This document shows positions 52,449-59,971 of a stretch of 64,000 bases of DNA, piece by piece. Position 1 is the first letter of the stretch, and the number at the start of each line of letters is the position of its first letter. A program made the translations under genes and the position numbers. Location of the stretch: positions 34,775 to 98,774 of the forward strand of contig CADCHQ010000009.1 of the NCBI GenBank assembly GCA_902801325.1. Direction: 5' to 3'. The notes beneath the pieces were generated by a model. That model was not told where the DNA came from. It worked only from the letters and a program-made list of their open reading frames with translations, and made no database searches. The DNA is from an uncultured Bacteroidales bacterium (GTDB taxonomy: Bacteria; Bacteroidota; Bacteroidia; Bacteroidales; Bacteroidaceae).

Positions 52449-55319
52449 ATGAAACGAATTGCACTACTCTTCTTGGTTGTCTTTTCTTGCTCTACCATCG
52501 TGGCGCAGGACATCAATAAAGCCTTTAATGAAAAGGCAAAACTAGTTGGAAGCCAGTATACTAAGGAAATAGAAAAACTTGCCAATCCCAAGGAACGGGA
52601 GGCGATAAAGTTCCTGTATGCTTACATGCCGATAGCCGACATCACGGACTACCCGATGGACTTCCACCTGAAGCATGTGAGACAGAGTTTCCAGACCCGC
52701 GAGGAGATGGCGTGGGGCAAACGGATTCCCGACTTGCTGTTCCGACACTTCGTGCTACCCATACGTGTGAACAACGAGGCACTGGACACGGCACGCATCG
52801 CCTTCTACCGCGAACTGAAGGACAGGGTGAAGGGAATGTCGATGGCGGACGCCATACTGGAAGTGAACCACTGGTGTCACGAAAAGGTGACCTACGCCCC
52901 CAGCGACGGTAGGACACTGGCACCGCTGGCCTGCGTGAAGAACGCACTGGGACGATGCGGAGAGGAATCGACATTCACCGTGACGGCACTGAGATCGGTA
53001 GGCATACCGGCTCGACAGGTGTACACGCCACGATGGGCACATACCGACGACAACCATGCATGGGTGGAGGCATGGGCCGACGGCACATGGTACTTCCTGG
53101 GGGCATGCGAACCCGAACCCGTGCTGAACCTGGCTTGGTTCAACGCTCCTGCCTCCCGTGCCATGCTGATGCACACCAGAGCCTTCGGCGACTACAGAGG
53201 TCCGGAGGAGGTGATGCTGAGGACGTCGTGCCTCACGGAAATAAACCTCATAGACAACTACGGGAGCAGCGCCAGACTGGACTTCCGCGTGGTGGACGAG
53301 AAGGGTAAACCCGTCTCCGACGCGAGGGTGGACTTCAAGATCTATAACTACGCCGAGTTCTGCACCGTGGCAACGAAATATACCGACAAGAAGGGTCGCA
53401 CCTTCCTCACTGCCGGCAAGGGCGACATGCTGGTGTGGGCATCGAAAGGCGGAAAGTTTGGGTACGTTAAAGCCTCGTTCGGCCAGAGCCTCACGTCGTC
53501 TGAAATTAAGAATAGCCTCTCCCCAGCTCTCTCCCAAGGAGAGGGAGGAATTCCCCATAATCGTCAAATCGTCAAATCGTCAAATCGTCAAAATGAAATT
53601 ACAATTAGCCTCAACTATCAACTATCAACTATCACTTCTCAACTCCTGGCTCTGGACATCGTTCCCCCACCCGAACGGGTGATGATGCCTGAGGTGACGA
53701 AGGAGATGAGAGAGGAGAACCAACGGCGGTTTGAATACGAGGACTCGATAAGAAGGGCGTACGAGGCAACGTTCTTCAGACAGGAGCAAGGAGCAGGGAA
53801 CAAAGGGCAAGAGACGGCCCCCCTAAATCCCCCCGTAATGGGGGACTTCTCTGAGGAGCAAGAAAAGTTCCTTGTGACGGCGAGGGGAAATTGGAGGGTG
53901 ATAAAGGCGTTTATGGAGAGGCACAGCGACCAGAAGGAAAGGGTGAAGACACTGCTGGCGTCTCTCTCCGACAAGGACCTTAGGGACATGCCGATGGAGA
54001 TTCTGGAAGACAATTTCACGGCAGAAAGCAACCAACTGTGTCCGCGTGTGGAGAACGAAATGATTCTGCACCCCTTCAAGCACTATCTGAGGGAGGAGTT
54101 CCTGAAACACAACCCGATGCCTACCGATCCCGCACAACTGGTGAAGTGGGTGAAGGACAGCATACGACTGAATCCCGACACACGAGCCCTGCGCATCGCA
54201 CAGACTCCCGTAGGGGTATGGCAGTCGAGGGTGACAGACACCCGTAGCCGTGACATCTTCTTCGTGGATCTCGCCCGCAGTCTGGGCATAGAGGCAAGGA
54301 AGGATGTGGTGACGGGGAAGGTGCAATATAAGGACCTACCCCAACCCTCCCTTAAAGGGAGGGAGGAGTCAATCGTCAATGGTCAATCGTCAATGGTCAA
54401 TGCTCCGCTCGGCGACGTCAGGAGACGCTTGCGTAGCGAAGAGGAGCAAGAATGGTCAATGGTCAATGATCAATGGATTGACGTTGACTTTGACGCGAAG
54501 GAACAGACGGCAGCGCCGCAGGGAAAACTGGTGCTGACATTTGAACCGACGAAATACCTCGACGACCCGAAATACTACAGCCACTTCACCGTGACTCGTA
54601 TCACGCCAGAGGGAGGAACGAGTCTGCTGAACTTCGAGGAAGGACAACTGGACATGGGTGGTGGCACCAGCTGGAGCAACACCTTCCGCGACGGCACGAT
54701 GCTGGACACCGGCACCTACCTGCTGACTACCGGAACCCGACTTGCCAACGGCAACGTGCTGGCGACAAACCGCCTGTTTACCATCGAAGAGGGAAAAAAC
54801 ACTACCCTGCCCCTCATCATCCGACAGAACGACAACGAGGTGAGTGTCATCGGTACATTCGACTCGGAAAGCAGATTCACAAGGATTCTCTCCCCTGCCC
54901 CCAATTATGCAGAGGGACCTTTGCCTGTCAGCGTCGTTTCACAGACGGGACGCGGATACTTCATCATCGGACTCGTTGGCATGGGACAGGAACCCACCAA
55001 CCACGCCCTGCGGGACATCTGTAAGGTGAAGGAGGACTTCGACAAATGGGGACGTCCCATGATACTGCTCTTCGAGAGTGAACAGGAGGCGAAGAAGTTC
55101 AAGGCGGAGGACTACGGCACTCTGCCGGAGAACACCATCTTCGGCATCGACAACGACGGCAGCATCCGTAAGCATATCGCGGCACAGATGAAGTTGGAGA
55201 ACGCAGGACAACTGCCCATCTTCATCATCGCCGACACCTTCAACCGCATCGTGTTCTGTTCACAGGGCTACGCCATCGGACTGGGAGAACAGATGCAGTG
55301 GACTATTTTGAAACTGTAA
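52449..55319 (+). CDS. Exported transglutaminase-like protein with three repeat-derived in-frame insertions
   Basis: A 956-residue protein; signal peptide MKRIALLFLVVFSCSTIVAQ. A transglutaminase-like core lies at ~135-225, with Cys170 in LGRCGEESTFTVTALRSVGIPARQ and His203 in DDNHAWVEAWADG. The third residue, usually Asp in a FDP-type turn, is replaced in LGACEPEP, so catalysis is uncertain. Beta-rich domains follow (YGSSARLDFRVVDEKGKPV), and a thioredoxin-like end (MILLFESEQEAKKFKAEDYG). Three segments are translated repeats: ~354-398 (LSPALSQGEGG, NRQIVKSSNRQN, NYQLSTITSQ), ~456-467 (APLNPPVMGDF), and ~630-675 (PQPSLKGREES, IVNGQSSMVN, APLGDVRRRLRSEEEQE). The frame is kept throughout. Role unknown; possibly peptidoglycan or peptide processing. 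Confidence 0.85.
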   Translation: MKRIALLFLVVFSCSTIVAQDINKAFNEKAKLVGSQYTKEIEKLANPKEREAIKFLYAYMPIADITDYPMDFHLKHVRQSFQTREEMAWGKRIPDLLFRHFVLPIRVNNEALDTARIAFYRELKDRVKGMSMADAILEVNHWCHEKVTYAPSDGRTLAPLACVKNALGRCGEESTFTVTALRSVGIPARQVYTPRWAHTDDNHAWVEAWADGTWYFLGACEPEPVLNLAWFNAPASRAMLMHTRAFGDYRGPEEVMLRTSCLTEINLIDNYGSSARLDFRVVDEKGKPVSDARVDFKIYNYAEFCTVATKYTDKKGRTFLTAGKGDMLVWASKGGKFGYVKASFGQSLTSSEIKNSLSPALSQGEGGIPHNRQIVKSSNRQNEITISLNYQLSTITSQLLALDIVPPPERVMMPEVTKEMREENQRRFEYEDSIRRAYEATFFRQEQGAGNKGQETAPLNPPVMGDFSEEQEKFLVTARGNWRVIKAFMERHSDQKERVKTLLASLSDKDLRDMPMEILEDNFTAESNQLCPRVENEMILHPFKHYLREEFLKHNPMPTDPAQLVKWVKDSIRLNPDTRALRIAQTPVGVWQSRVTDTRSRDIFFVDLARSLGIEARKDVVTGKVQYKDLPQPSLKGREESIVNGQSSMVNAPLGDVRRRLRSEEEQEWSMVNDQWIDVDFDAKEQTAAPQGKLVLTFEPTKYLDDPKYYSHFTVTRITPEGGTSLLNFEEGQLDMGGGTSWSNTFRDGTMLDTGTYLLTTGTRLANGNVLATNRLFTIEEGKNTTLPLIIRQNDNEVSVIGTFDSESRFTRILSPAPNYAEGPLPVSVVSQTGRGYFIIGLVGMGQEPTNHALRDICKVKEDFDKWGRPMILLFESEQEAKKFKAEDYGTLPENTIFGIDNDGSIRKHIAAQMKLENAGQLPIFIIADTFNRIVFCSQGYAIGLGEQMQWTILKL
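53515..53640 (+). repeat. In-frame repeat insertion 1 in the transglutaminase-like gene
   Basis: AATTAAGAAT phrase, palindrome CCTCTCCCCAGCTCTC..GGAGAGGGAGG (53517-53550), four GTCAAATC phrases (53565-53592), and TCAACTA phrases (53613-53631). No stop codon in the used frame. Confidence 0.85.
53815..53852 (+). repeat. In-frame repeat insertion 2 in the transglutaminase-like gene
   Basis: A GC-rich palindrome: CCCCCCTAAATCCCCCC followed by GTAATGGGGGACTT, coding PLNPPVMGD. Confidence 0.7.
54331..54475 (+). repeat. In-frame repeat insertion 3: complete composite block
   Basis: Palindrome CTACCCCAACCCTCCC with TTAAAGGGAGGGAGG (54336-54367), GTCAATCGTCAATG phrases, the 50-base element GCTCCGCTCGGCGACGTC..GACGCTTGCGTAG..GGAGCAAGAA (54402-54452), then GGTCAATG phrases to 54475. 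Same order as 7378-7566 in front of cobT. Confidence 0.88.
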
Positions 55320-55336
55320 GGAGGCCCCCTTACAGT

Positions 55337-55423
55337 TTCAAATTAAAAATTAAAAATGAAAAATGAAAAATTGATACGCCCCTAGCACTAAAGTCTCCCC
55401 TCGGGGAGATTTAGAGGGGGTCA
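55337..55423. repeat. AAAATTAAAAATG phrases and a GC-rich palindrome between convergent genes
   Basis: ATTAAAAATTAAAAATGAAAA-type phrases (55338-55370), then TCTCCCCTCGGGGAGA (55392-55407), a perfect 16-bp palindrome. It lies between the stop codons of the transglutaminase-like and GH43 genes and could act as a bidirectional terminator. Confidence 0.7.
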
Positions 55424-56479
55424 TTAATTCCCTGTGAGTTCGGGCCACCCGTCGGAAGTCCAACTGATGGGGCGCTGAATCAACAGGGCAGCACCATTCT
55501 GTGTGGCGCTATATCCATGACAGACGAAGATGTCTTCGCCATCGAAAGTATAGGCTGAACTGTGGCCTGCTGCCTCCCATTCCTTCTTGTCGCCCTCCAG
55601 GAAGAGCGTGCCGCCGCCATTGGCCATATCCTTACCCGCACGATCGAGATAAGGTCCTTCCACATTCTTGCTACGTCCCACGGCAACGCGGTAGTTGCTT
55701 CTGGCACCACGACAGCAGTAGTCCCACGAAACGAAGAGGTAGTAATATCCACCGTGCTTGAAGATGAACGGTGCCTCGATGGCATTGGTACCAGCAAAGC
55801 GCGAAGTGGGATTGGGTTCTGTAGGCTTGTAGTTGGGATCGAAGCGACGAGCCACGGTGCGAGGTTTTACTCCCTTGGCAATGTGCATGGTGGAGTCGAG
55901 GCGAGCCAGTTGGATACCGTCCCAGAAGGAGCCCCATACGAGCCACGGCGTATCGTTGTCGTCGATGACGAAGTTGGGGTCGATGGCATTCCAGTTGTCA
56001 CCTATGAATTTGCCGTCTTCTCCGCGTTTCCTTTCATGAGAGGTAACAATGCAGCCCTCGTCCTTCCACATGTTCGAACGCAGCGAACGGGTGCTAATCA
56101 GTCCTATTGCCGACCCATTCTTGCCGAAGGTGGAACAGCTGTAAGCCATCCACCATTTGCCGTGCCACTGGATGACGTCGGGCGCCCACACATGACTTCC
56201 GAAACCCGGTACGGAGTCGGTGGTCCATCCGGGGATAACTGTCATTACGGGTTGCGGCAGAACGGTCCACGTCTTACGGTCCTTCGAGGTCATCTGCTGA
56301 ATGCCCATACCTGTGGCATAGATGTAGTACGTGTCGCCGTCCTTCGCCATTACGGGATCGTGAACCATAGGCGTCTCGGTAGTGAATGCCTCGCGCTGGA
56401 AACCGCGACGAGGTCCCTGTGCTGCACCAGTCAGACATATCGTCCCCAGTGCCAATGTGATAAACAACTTGCGTGTCAT
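55424..56479 (-). CDS. Glycoside hydrolase family 43, arabinanase/arabinofuranosidase-type
   Basis: The ATG at 56479 gives 351 residues with a signal peptide (MTRKLFITLALGTICLTGAAQ). A five-bladed propeller is indicated by VHDPVMAKDGDTYYIYAT (base Asp), HVWAPDVIQW, NAIDPNFVIDD (pKa-modulating Asp), and NAIEAPFIFKHGGYYYLF (acid Glu). The pattern is closest to endo-arabinanase-like GH43 proteins, acting on alpha-1,5-arabinan or arabinose side chains. It lies 35 bases downstream of the carboxylesterase gene and is probably in the same transcript, with the GH53 gene upstream. Linkage specificity is not determined. Confidence 0.88.
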   Translation of the reverse strand: MTRKLFITLALGTICLTGAAQGPRRGFQREAFTTETPMVHDPVMAKDGDTYYIYATGMGIQQMTSKDRKTWTVLPQPVMTVIPGWTTDSVPGFGSHVWAPDVIQWHGKWWMAYSCSTFGKNGSAIGLISTRSLRSNMWKDEGCIVTSHERKRGEDGKFIGDNWNAIDPNFVIDDNDTPWLVWGSFWDGIQLARLDSTMHIAKGVKPRTVARRFDPNYKPTEPNPTSRFAGTNAIEAPFIFKHGGYYYLFVSWDYCCRGARSNYRVAVGRSKNVEGPYLDRAGKDMANGGGTLFLEGDKKEWEAAGHSSAYTFDGEDIFVCHGYSATQNGAALLIQRPISWTSDGWPELTGN

Positions 56480-56514
56480 AACTTTTGTGTTTATGTGATA
56501 GTTTCTTTGGTTTC

Positions 56515-58077
56515 TTACCAAATGCTGCGACTCATCTCCATCAGTTCTTTATCGTGATGCTGACGGGGTTCGCACTTGTTGTCGAGTATCATGGTGACAC
56601 CCGTTTTCTCGTTGTAGGGTTCCCACTTGGGCATTCCCTTCACGTTGGGATTTCCTGTCTTGATGAAGGACAGCCAGATGCTGCTGATGAGTTTCTCGAA
56701 CTTGTAAGCCTTCTCCGAAGCCCCCGTCATCTCACGCTGCAGACTTACGTTGTGCAGCATAAAGGGGAGTTCCATTCCATGCGATGCACCGAGGGCATTG
56801 CTCTCGGGCTTCCATGTGAAGAGGTAGAGGTAGGCAGGAGCACCACCCTGTGCGGCTTTTGCTGCAGCCTGACGTACTGCTCCGGCACGGAACCCCGTAT
56901 CCACGTAAGTCATCTCCTTGGGTTCTGCATTGGGATAGGCCTTCTTGAAGGCGGCGATGTACTGGTCGGCACGATTGCCCTGACGCTGACGCACGGCAGC
57001 TTCTGCCTCCTCCCAAGTCATGTTCTTGCTGATGTCAAAGGTAAACTCGTTGAAATCCGTGCCGATAAGCATAGGCACATCCTTCGACACAGGCGAGGCA
57101 GGATCGAAGGGATGCTGTGGCAGTATGGTGCCATCGACCACTGGCGAGAATCCGGCACGAATGCCACGTTGCCCCAGACGTTGCACGGCATGGTTCAGTT
57201 CGTCGTAGGTAAATTTCGAGAAGTCGGCCTGTGCTGTTGCAGGTTGTCCCAGTTCTTGGGCAAGAGCAAGACCAAACTGACGCGTCTGCTCGGGTAATGC
57301 CTGTCGCAGGGTTGAACCACTCTGTACGATGGCACGTTTGAAGAGTCCCTTAGCCGAAGGCATTGCCAACAGTGTCGACACCTTGCCTCCGCCTCCCGAT
57401 TGTCCGCCGATAGTCACCTCATTGGGATCGCCACCAAAGCGACTGATGTTATCGCGAATCCATTCCAGCGCCTTCACGATGTCCTGCATACCCAGGTTCA
57501 CACTCTGTGCATATCGCCCTCCGAGTCCCGACAGGTCGGCATACCCAAGGATGTTCAGACGATGGTTCAGGTTCACCACTACGATGTCGCCAGCCTCTGC
57601 CAAAGCACGACCCTCGTAGCAAGGCAAATCGTGACCCGAGCCACCCGTATAGCCTCCGCCATGAATCCAGACGAAGACGGGACGACGCTTGCCATCGTTG
57701 ATGCTTGGTGTCCATACGTTCAGCACAAGACATCCTTTCTCGTCCATCGGTTCTGTCACGAACTGGTTTCCGAAGCCGTAGTCCGTCTGGCTGTTCCTGT
57801 CGTTCCACCTCAGACTCTCGCCCTGCGGTGCCTGTGGACCATAGACTTTACACTGCCTCACGCCCTCTATCCTATCCGGCGACTGGGGAGGCATGAAGCG
57901 TTCCGCCTTGGCATACTGAATGCCCTTGAATGTAAAAATACTACCATCCAGATAGCCCTCAATGGTGCCATAGGTAGTCTCCACACGGGTGTGCTGACCT
58001 GCCGTGATAGGCTGTGCCTGCACATAAGCTACTGCCAACAACGAGGCGAGTAATGCAGAAAAGAATGTCTTGTTCAT
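56515..58077 (-). CDS. Exported type-B carboxylesterase
   Basis: A 520-residue alpha/beta-hydrolase; signal peptide MNKTFFSALLASLLAVAYVQAQ. Carboxylesterase signatures: GIQYAKAERFMPP, CLVLNVWTP, oxyanion loop VWIHGGGYTGGSG, NLNHRLNILGY, nucleophile Ser in IGGQSGGGGKVS, the acid in GTDFNEFTF, and His in GASHGMELPFML. Next to arabinan- and galactan-degrading enzymes it probably removes acetyl or phenolic groups from pectin or hemicellulose side chains. The ester is inferred from context only. Confidence 0.9.
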   Translation of the reverse strand: MNKTFFSALLASLLAVAYVQAQPITAGQHTRVETTYGTIEGYLDGSIFTFKGIQYAKAERFMPPQSPDRIEGVRQCKVYGPQAPQGESLRWNDRNSQTDYGFGNQFVTEPMDEKGCLVLNVWTPSINDGKRRPVFVWIHGGGYTGGSGHDLPCYEGRALAEAGDIVVVNLNHRLNILGYADLSGLGGRYAQSVNLGMQDIVKALEWIRDNISRFGGDPNEVTIGGQSGGGGKVSTLLAMPSAKGLFKRAIVQSGSTLRQALPEQTRQFGLALAQELGQPATAQADFSKFTYDELNHAVQRLGQRGIRAGFSPVVDGTILPQHPFDPASPVSKDVPMLIGTDFNEFTFDISKNMTWEEAEAAVRQRQGNRADQYIAAFKKAYPNAEPKEMTYVDTGFRAGAVRQAAAKAAQGGAPAYLYLFTWKPESNALGASHGMELPFMLHNVSLQREMTGASEKAYKFEKLISSIWLSFIKTGNPNVKGMPKWEPYNEKTGVTMILDNKCEPRQHHDKELMEMSRSIW

Positions 58078-58384
58078 ATTTCACGATTTGACGATTGGAC
58101 GATTTCACGATTGGACGATTTCACGATTGGACAATTTGACAATTTCACGATTTGACCGCTCGGCATCTGCGAAGCAGTGACGCTTGCGTAGAGCAACGGA
58201 GCAAGAATTTCACAATTTGACGATTTCACAAATTTACAATTTATGTACCATTTTACTATTTCACTATTTCACGATTGGACGATTTCACGATTGGACAAAT
58301 GTACAATTTACAATTTATGTACTATTTTATTATTTCACTATTTTCAATGTTTCTCCTCCCCACGGGGGGAGACAGAGAGGGGCT
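58078..58384. repeat. Phrase arrays around a 50-base element and a GC-rich palindrome
   Basis: CACGATTTGACGATTGGACG phrases (58081-58155), the 50-base element CCGCTCGGCATCTGCGAAG..GACGCTTGCGTAG..GGAGCAAGAA (58156-58207), more TTTCACGATTGGACG and TTTACAATTTATGTAC phrases (58208-58345), and the palindrome CTCCTCCCCACGGGGGGAG (58354-58372). I see no gene in the interval. It separates the GH53 stop from the carboxylesterase start. Confidence 0.85.
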
Positions 58385-59488
58385 TTAATTTTCTATAAAA
58401 CCTTCCATAATGGCAGTTGGTGTGCCCTTACTGTCAAATGCGCCCAGTTTATACCCCCCAGGCAAACACTGTGGTTCCCAGTAGAATACACCCCTGCATT
58501 TACCATTTGTCTCATAGTGAGCCTCACGGATGACGCGTGTCAACTGCCGGCGTCCCTCCTCCATGATTTCCGGGTGCCGTTCGTCCACTTCGTAACCCGT
58601 CTCCACGATCATCACGTCGCATCCGTACTTCTCGCTGACGTGGTGAATGTTCTTGATGCAGTCGGTGATGATGTCGTCGGCCTTCAGTTCGGGATGGCCC
58701 TCCATAGCCCAATAGGGATAGAGCGACATTCCCACCATATCGAACTTGCCGCCATATTTAAGCACGGTGTCAAGATTGTAATCATACAGGTCCTGACGGT
58801 GCCCTCGGTCCAGATGTACGATAACGATGGCGTTGGGAAACACCTCCTTGACGGCGTCGTAGCCCGCGCGGATGAATCCTGCATACTGCTGTGGCTGGGT
58901 CTTGATGTGGCCCATGCTATGGGTGATGATGGGGTTACCCAGTGAGTCCTTCACTTCCCATCCGCGTTCGTTGGTCTTCACGCTCCACAGCATGCCGTTG
59001 GTGGTTTCGTTGCCCACCTGCACCCAACGGGGCTCTATGCCGTTGTCCTTCAGCAGGGTCAACACCTCTATAGTATGATTGCGCAGGTCCTGCTTCATCT
59101 CCTCGTACGAGTGTCCGAGCCACGCCTTCGGTATGGGTTGTTTGCCGGGATCTGCCCACGAGTCGCCGTAGTGGAAGTCCACCATCAGGTCCATGCCCAG
59201 CGCCTTCACCCGCTTTGCCATCGCCAGCAAGGCATACTTATCACAATCGCCTCCACGCGGATTCACCCACACACGCATGCGGATGGCACTCATCTGATAG
59301 TCGTTCTTCAGCAGTTCCAGGCATTCCCTTTCGTTGCCCTTCACATCATGGAACTTCTGTCCCCTCCGTTCCTGACCGGCAAGGAAGCCCACGTCTGCGC
59401 CCTTCACGAAATCATCGTTCTTGTTCTGTGCCAACAAGGTACAAGTCAGCATCACACATCCTGCAAAGAATAAAGTTAGTCGTTTCAT
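58385..59488 (-). CDS. Arabinogalactan endo-beta-1,4-galactanase, GH53
   Basis: The ATG at 59488 gives 367 residues with a signal peptide (MKRLTLFFAGCVMLTCTLLAQ). GH53 features: KGADVGFLAGQE, MRVWVNPRGGDCD, MDLMVDFHYGDSWADPGKQ, acid/base Glu in WVQVGNETTNGMLW, and nucleophile Glu in VMIVETGYEV, ending FYWEPQCLPGGYKLGAFD. It cleaves beta-1,4-galactan of type I arabinogalactan. With the neighbouring GH43 and esterase it forms a side-chain degradation group, and the GH2 enzyme at 19114 could finish released galactooligosaccharides. Promoter box TATCTTTG at 59514-59521 on the minus strand. Confidence 0.92.
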   Translation of the reverse strand: MKRLTLFFAGCVMLTCTLLAQNKNDDFVKGADVGFLAGQERRGQKFHDVKGNERECLELLKNDYQMSAIRMRVWVNPRGGDCDKYALLAMAKRVKALGMDLMVDFHYGDSWADPGKQPIPKAWLGHSYEEMKQDLRNHTIEVLTLLKDNGIEPRWVQVGNETTNGMLWSVKTNERGWEVKDSLGNPIITHSMGHIKTQPQQYAGFIRAGYDAVKEVFPNAIVIVHLDRGHRQDLYDYNLDTVLKYGGKFDMVGMSLYPYWAMEGHPELKADDIITDCIKNIHHVSEKYGCDVMIVETGYEVDERHPEIMEEGRRQLTRVIREAHYETNGKCRGVFYWEPQCLPGGYKLGAFDSKGTPTAIMEGFIEN

Positions 59489-59604
59489 GGTCAAAACATT
59501 ATCAATTTTCTGCAAAGATACTATATTTCAGTTTATTCCGAATGAACTATTTGCCCAAATAATTGCAAATATGTAACTCAAAGGGTAATTATCGGTAGAA
59601 AATG

Positions 59605-59760
59605 AACGTTTTCGGTAAGCCAAATGAGCAAAATCAAGCTTGCTTGAGCTTTGCCATGGCGGGAAAAGGTCGGAAGAAATCCAACGTTTTCGGTAAGCCA
59701 AATGAGCAAAATCAAGCTTGCTTGAGCTTTGCCATGGCGGGAAAAGGTCGGAAGAAATCC
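59605..59760. repeat. Perfect 78-bp tandem duplication containing a hairpin
   Basis: Unit AACGTTTTCGGTAAGCC..GGTCGGAAGAAATCC occupies 59605-59682 and again 59683-59760, apparently identical. Each unit holds TCAAGC-TT-GCTTGA (59634-59647, 59712-59725) within a longer GCAAA..TTTGC hairpin. 78 is a multiple of three and both strands stay open through the repeat, but neither ORF resembles a known gene. Confidence 0.85.
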
Positions 59761-59871
59761 AACGAATTGGCAGAGGAAAACAACGAAGCGGCCCCGTTGG
59801 AGTCGCTTCTGTGATGAATTAAAGCGTCCCTTCGGCGGGGTTATAGGCATAGCACAATGCCGATTAACGCA

Positions 59872-59899
59872 AATCAGGAGACCCGAAGGCCTCCTGATT
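59872..59899 (-). terminator. Hairpin downstream of the DUF3987 gene
   Basis: AATCAGGAG (59872-59880) / CTCCTGATT (59891-59899), perfect 9 bp, 73 bases past the DUF3987 stop on the minus strand. The following TTTGCGTT is only a weak T tract. A second dyad GAAGCG/CGCTTC lies at 59789-59813. Remaining bases of 59522-59971 show no gene. Confidence 0.55.
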
Positions 59900-59971
59900 C
59901 ATTTCAGCATGTAGCACACAAGAAAGTATCAAATGTCTACTTTCCGCTTTTCCGCCTTTCCTCCTTTCGGC

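Noticed and set aside
59578..59850. ORFs on both strands across the 78-bp duplication
   Set aside because: The repeat length is divisible by three, so both strands stay open; the products show no known domain and no start signals.
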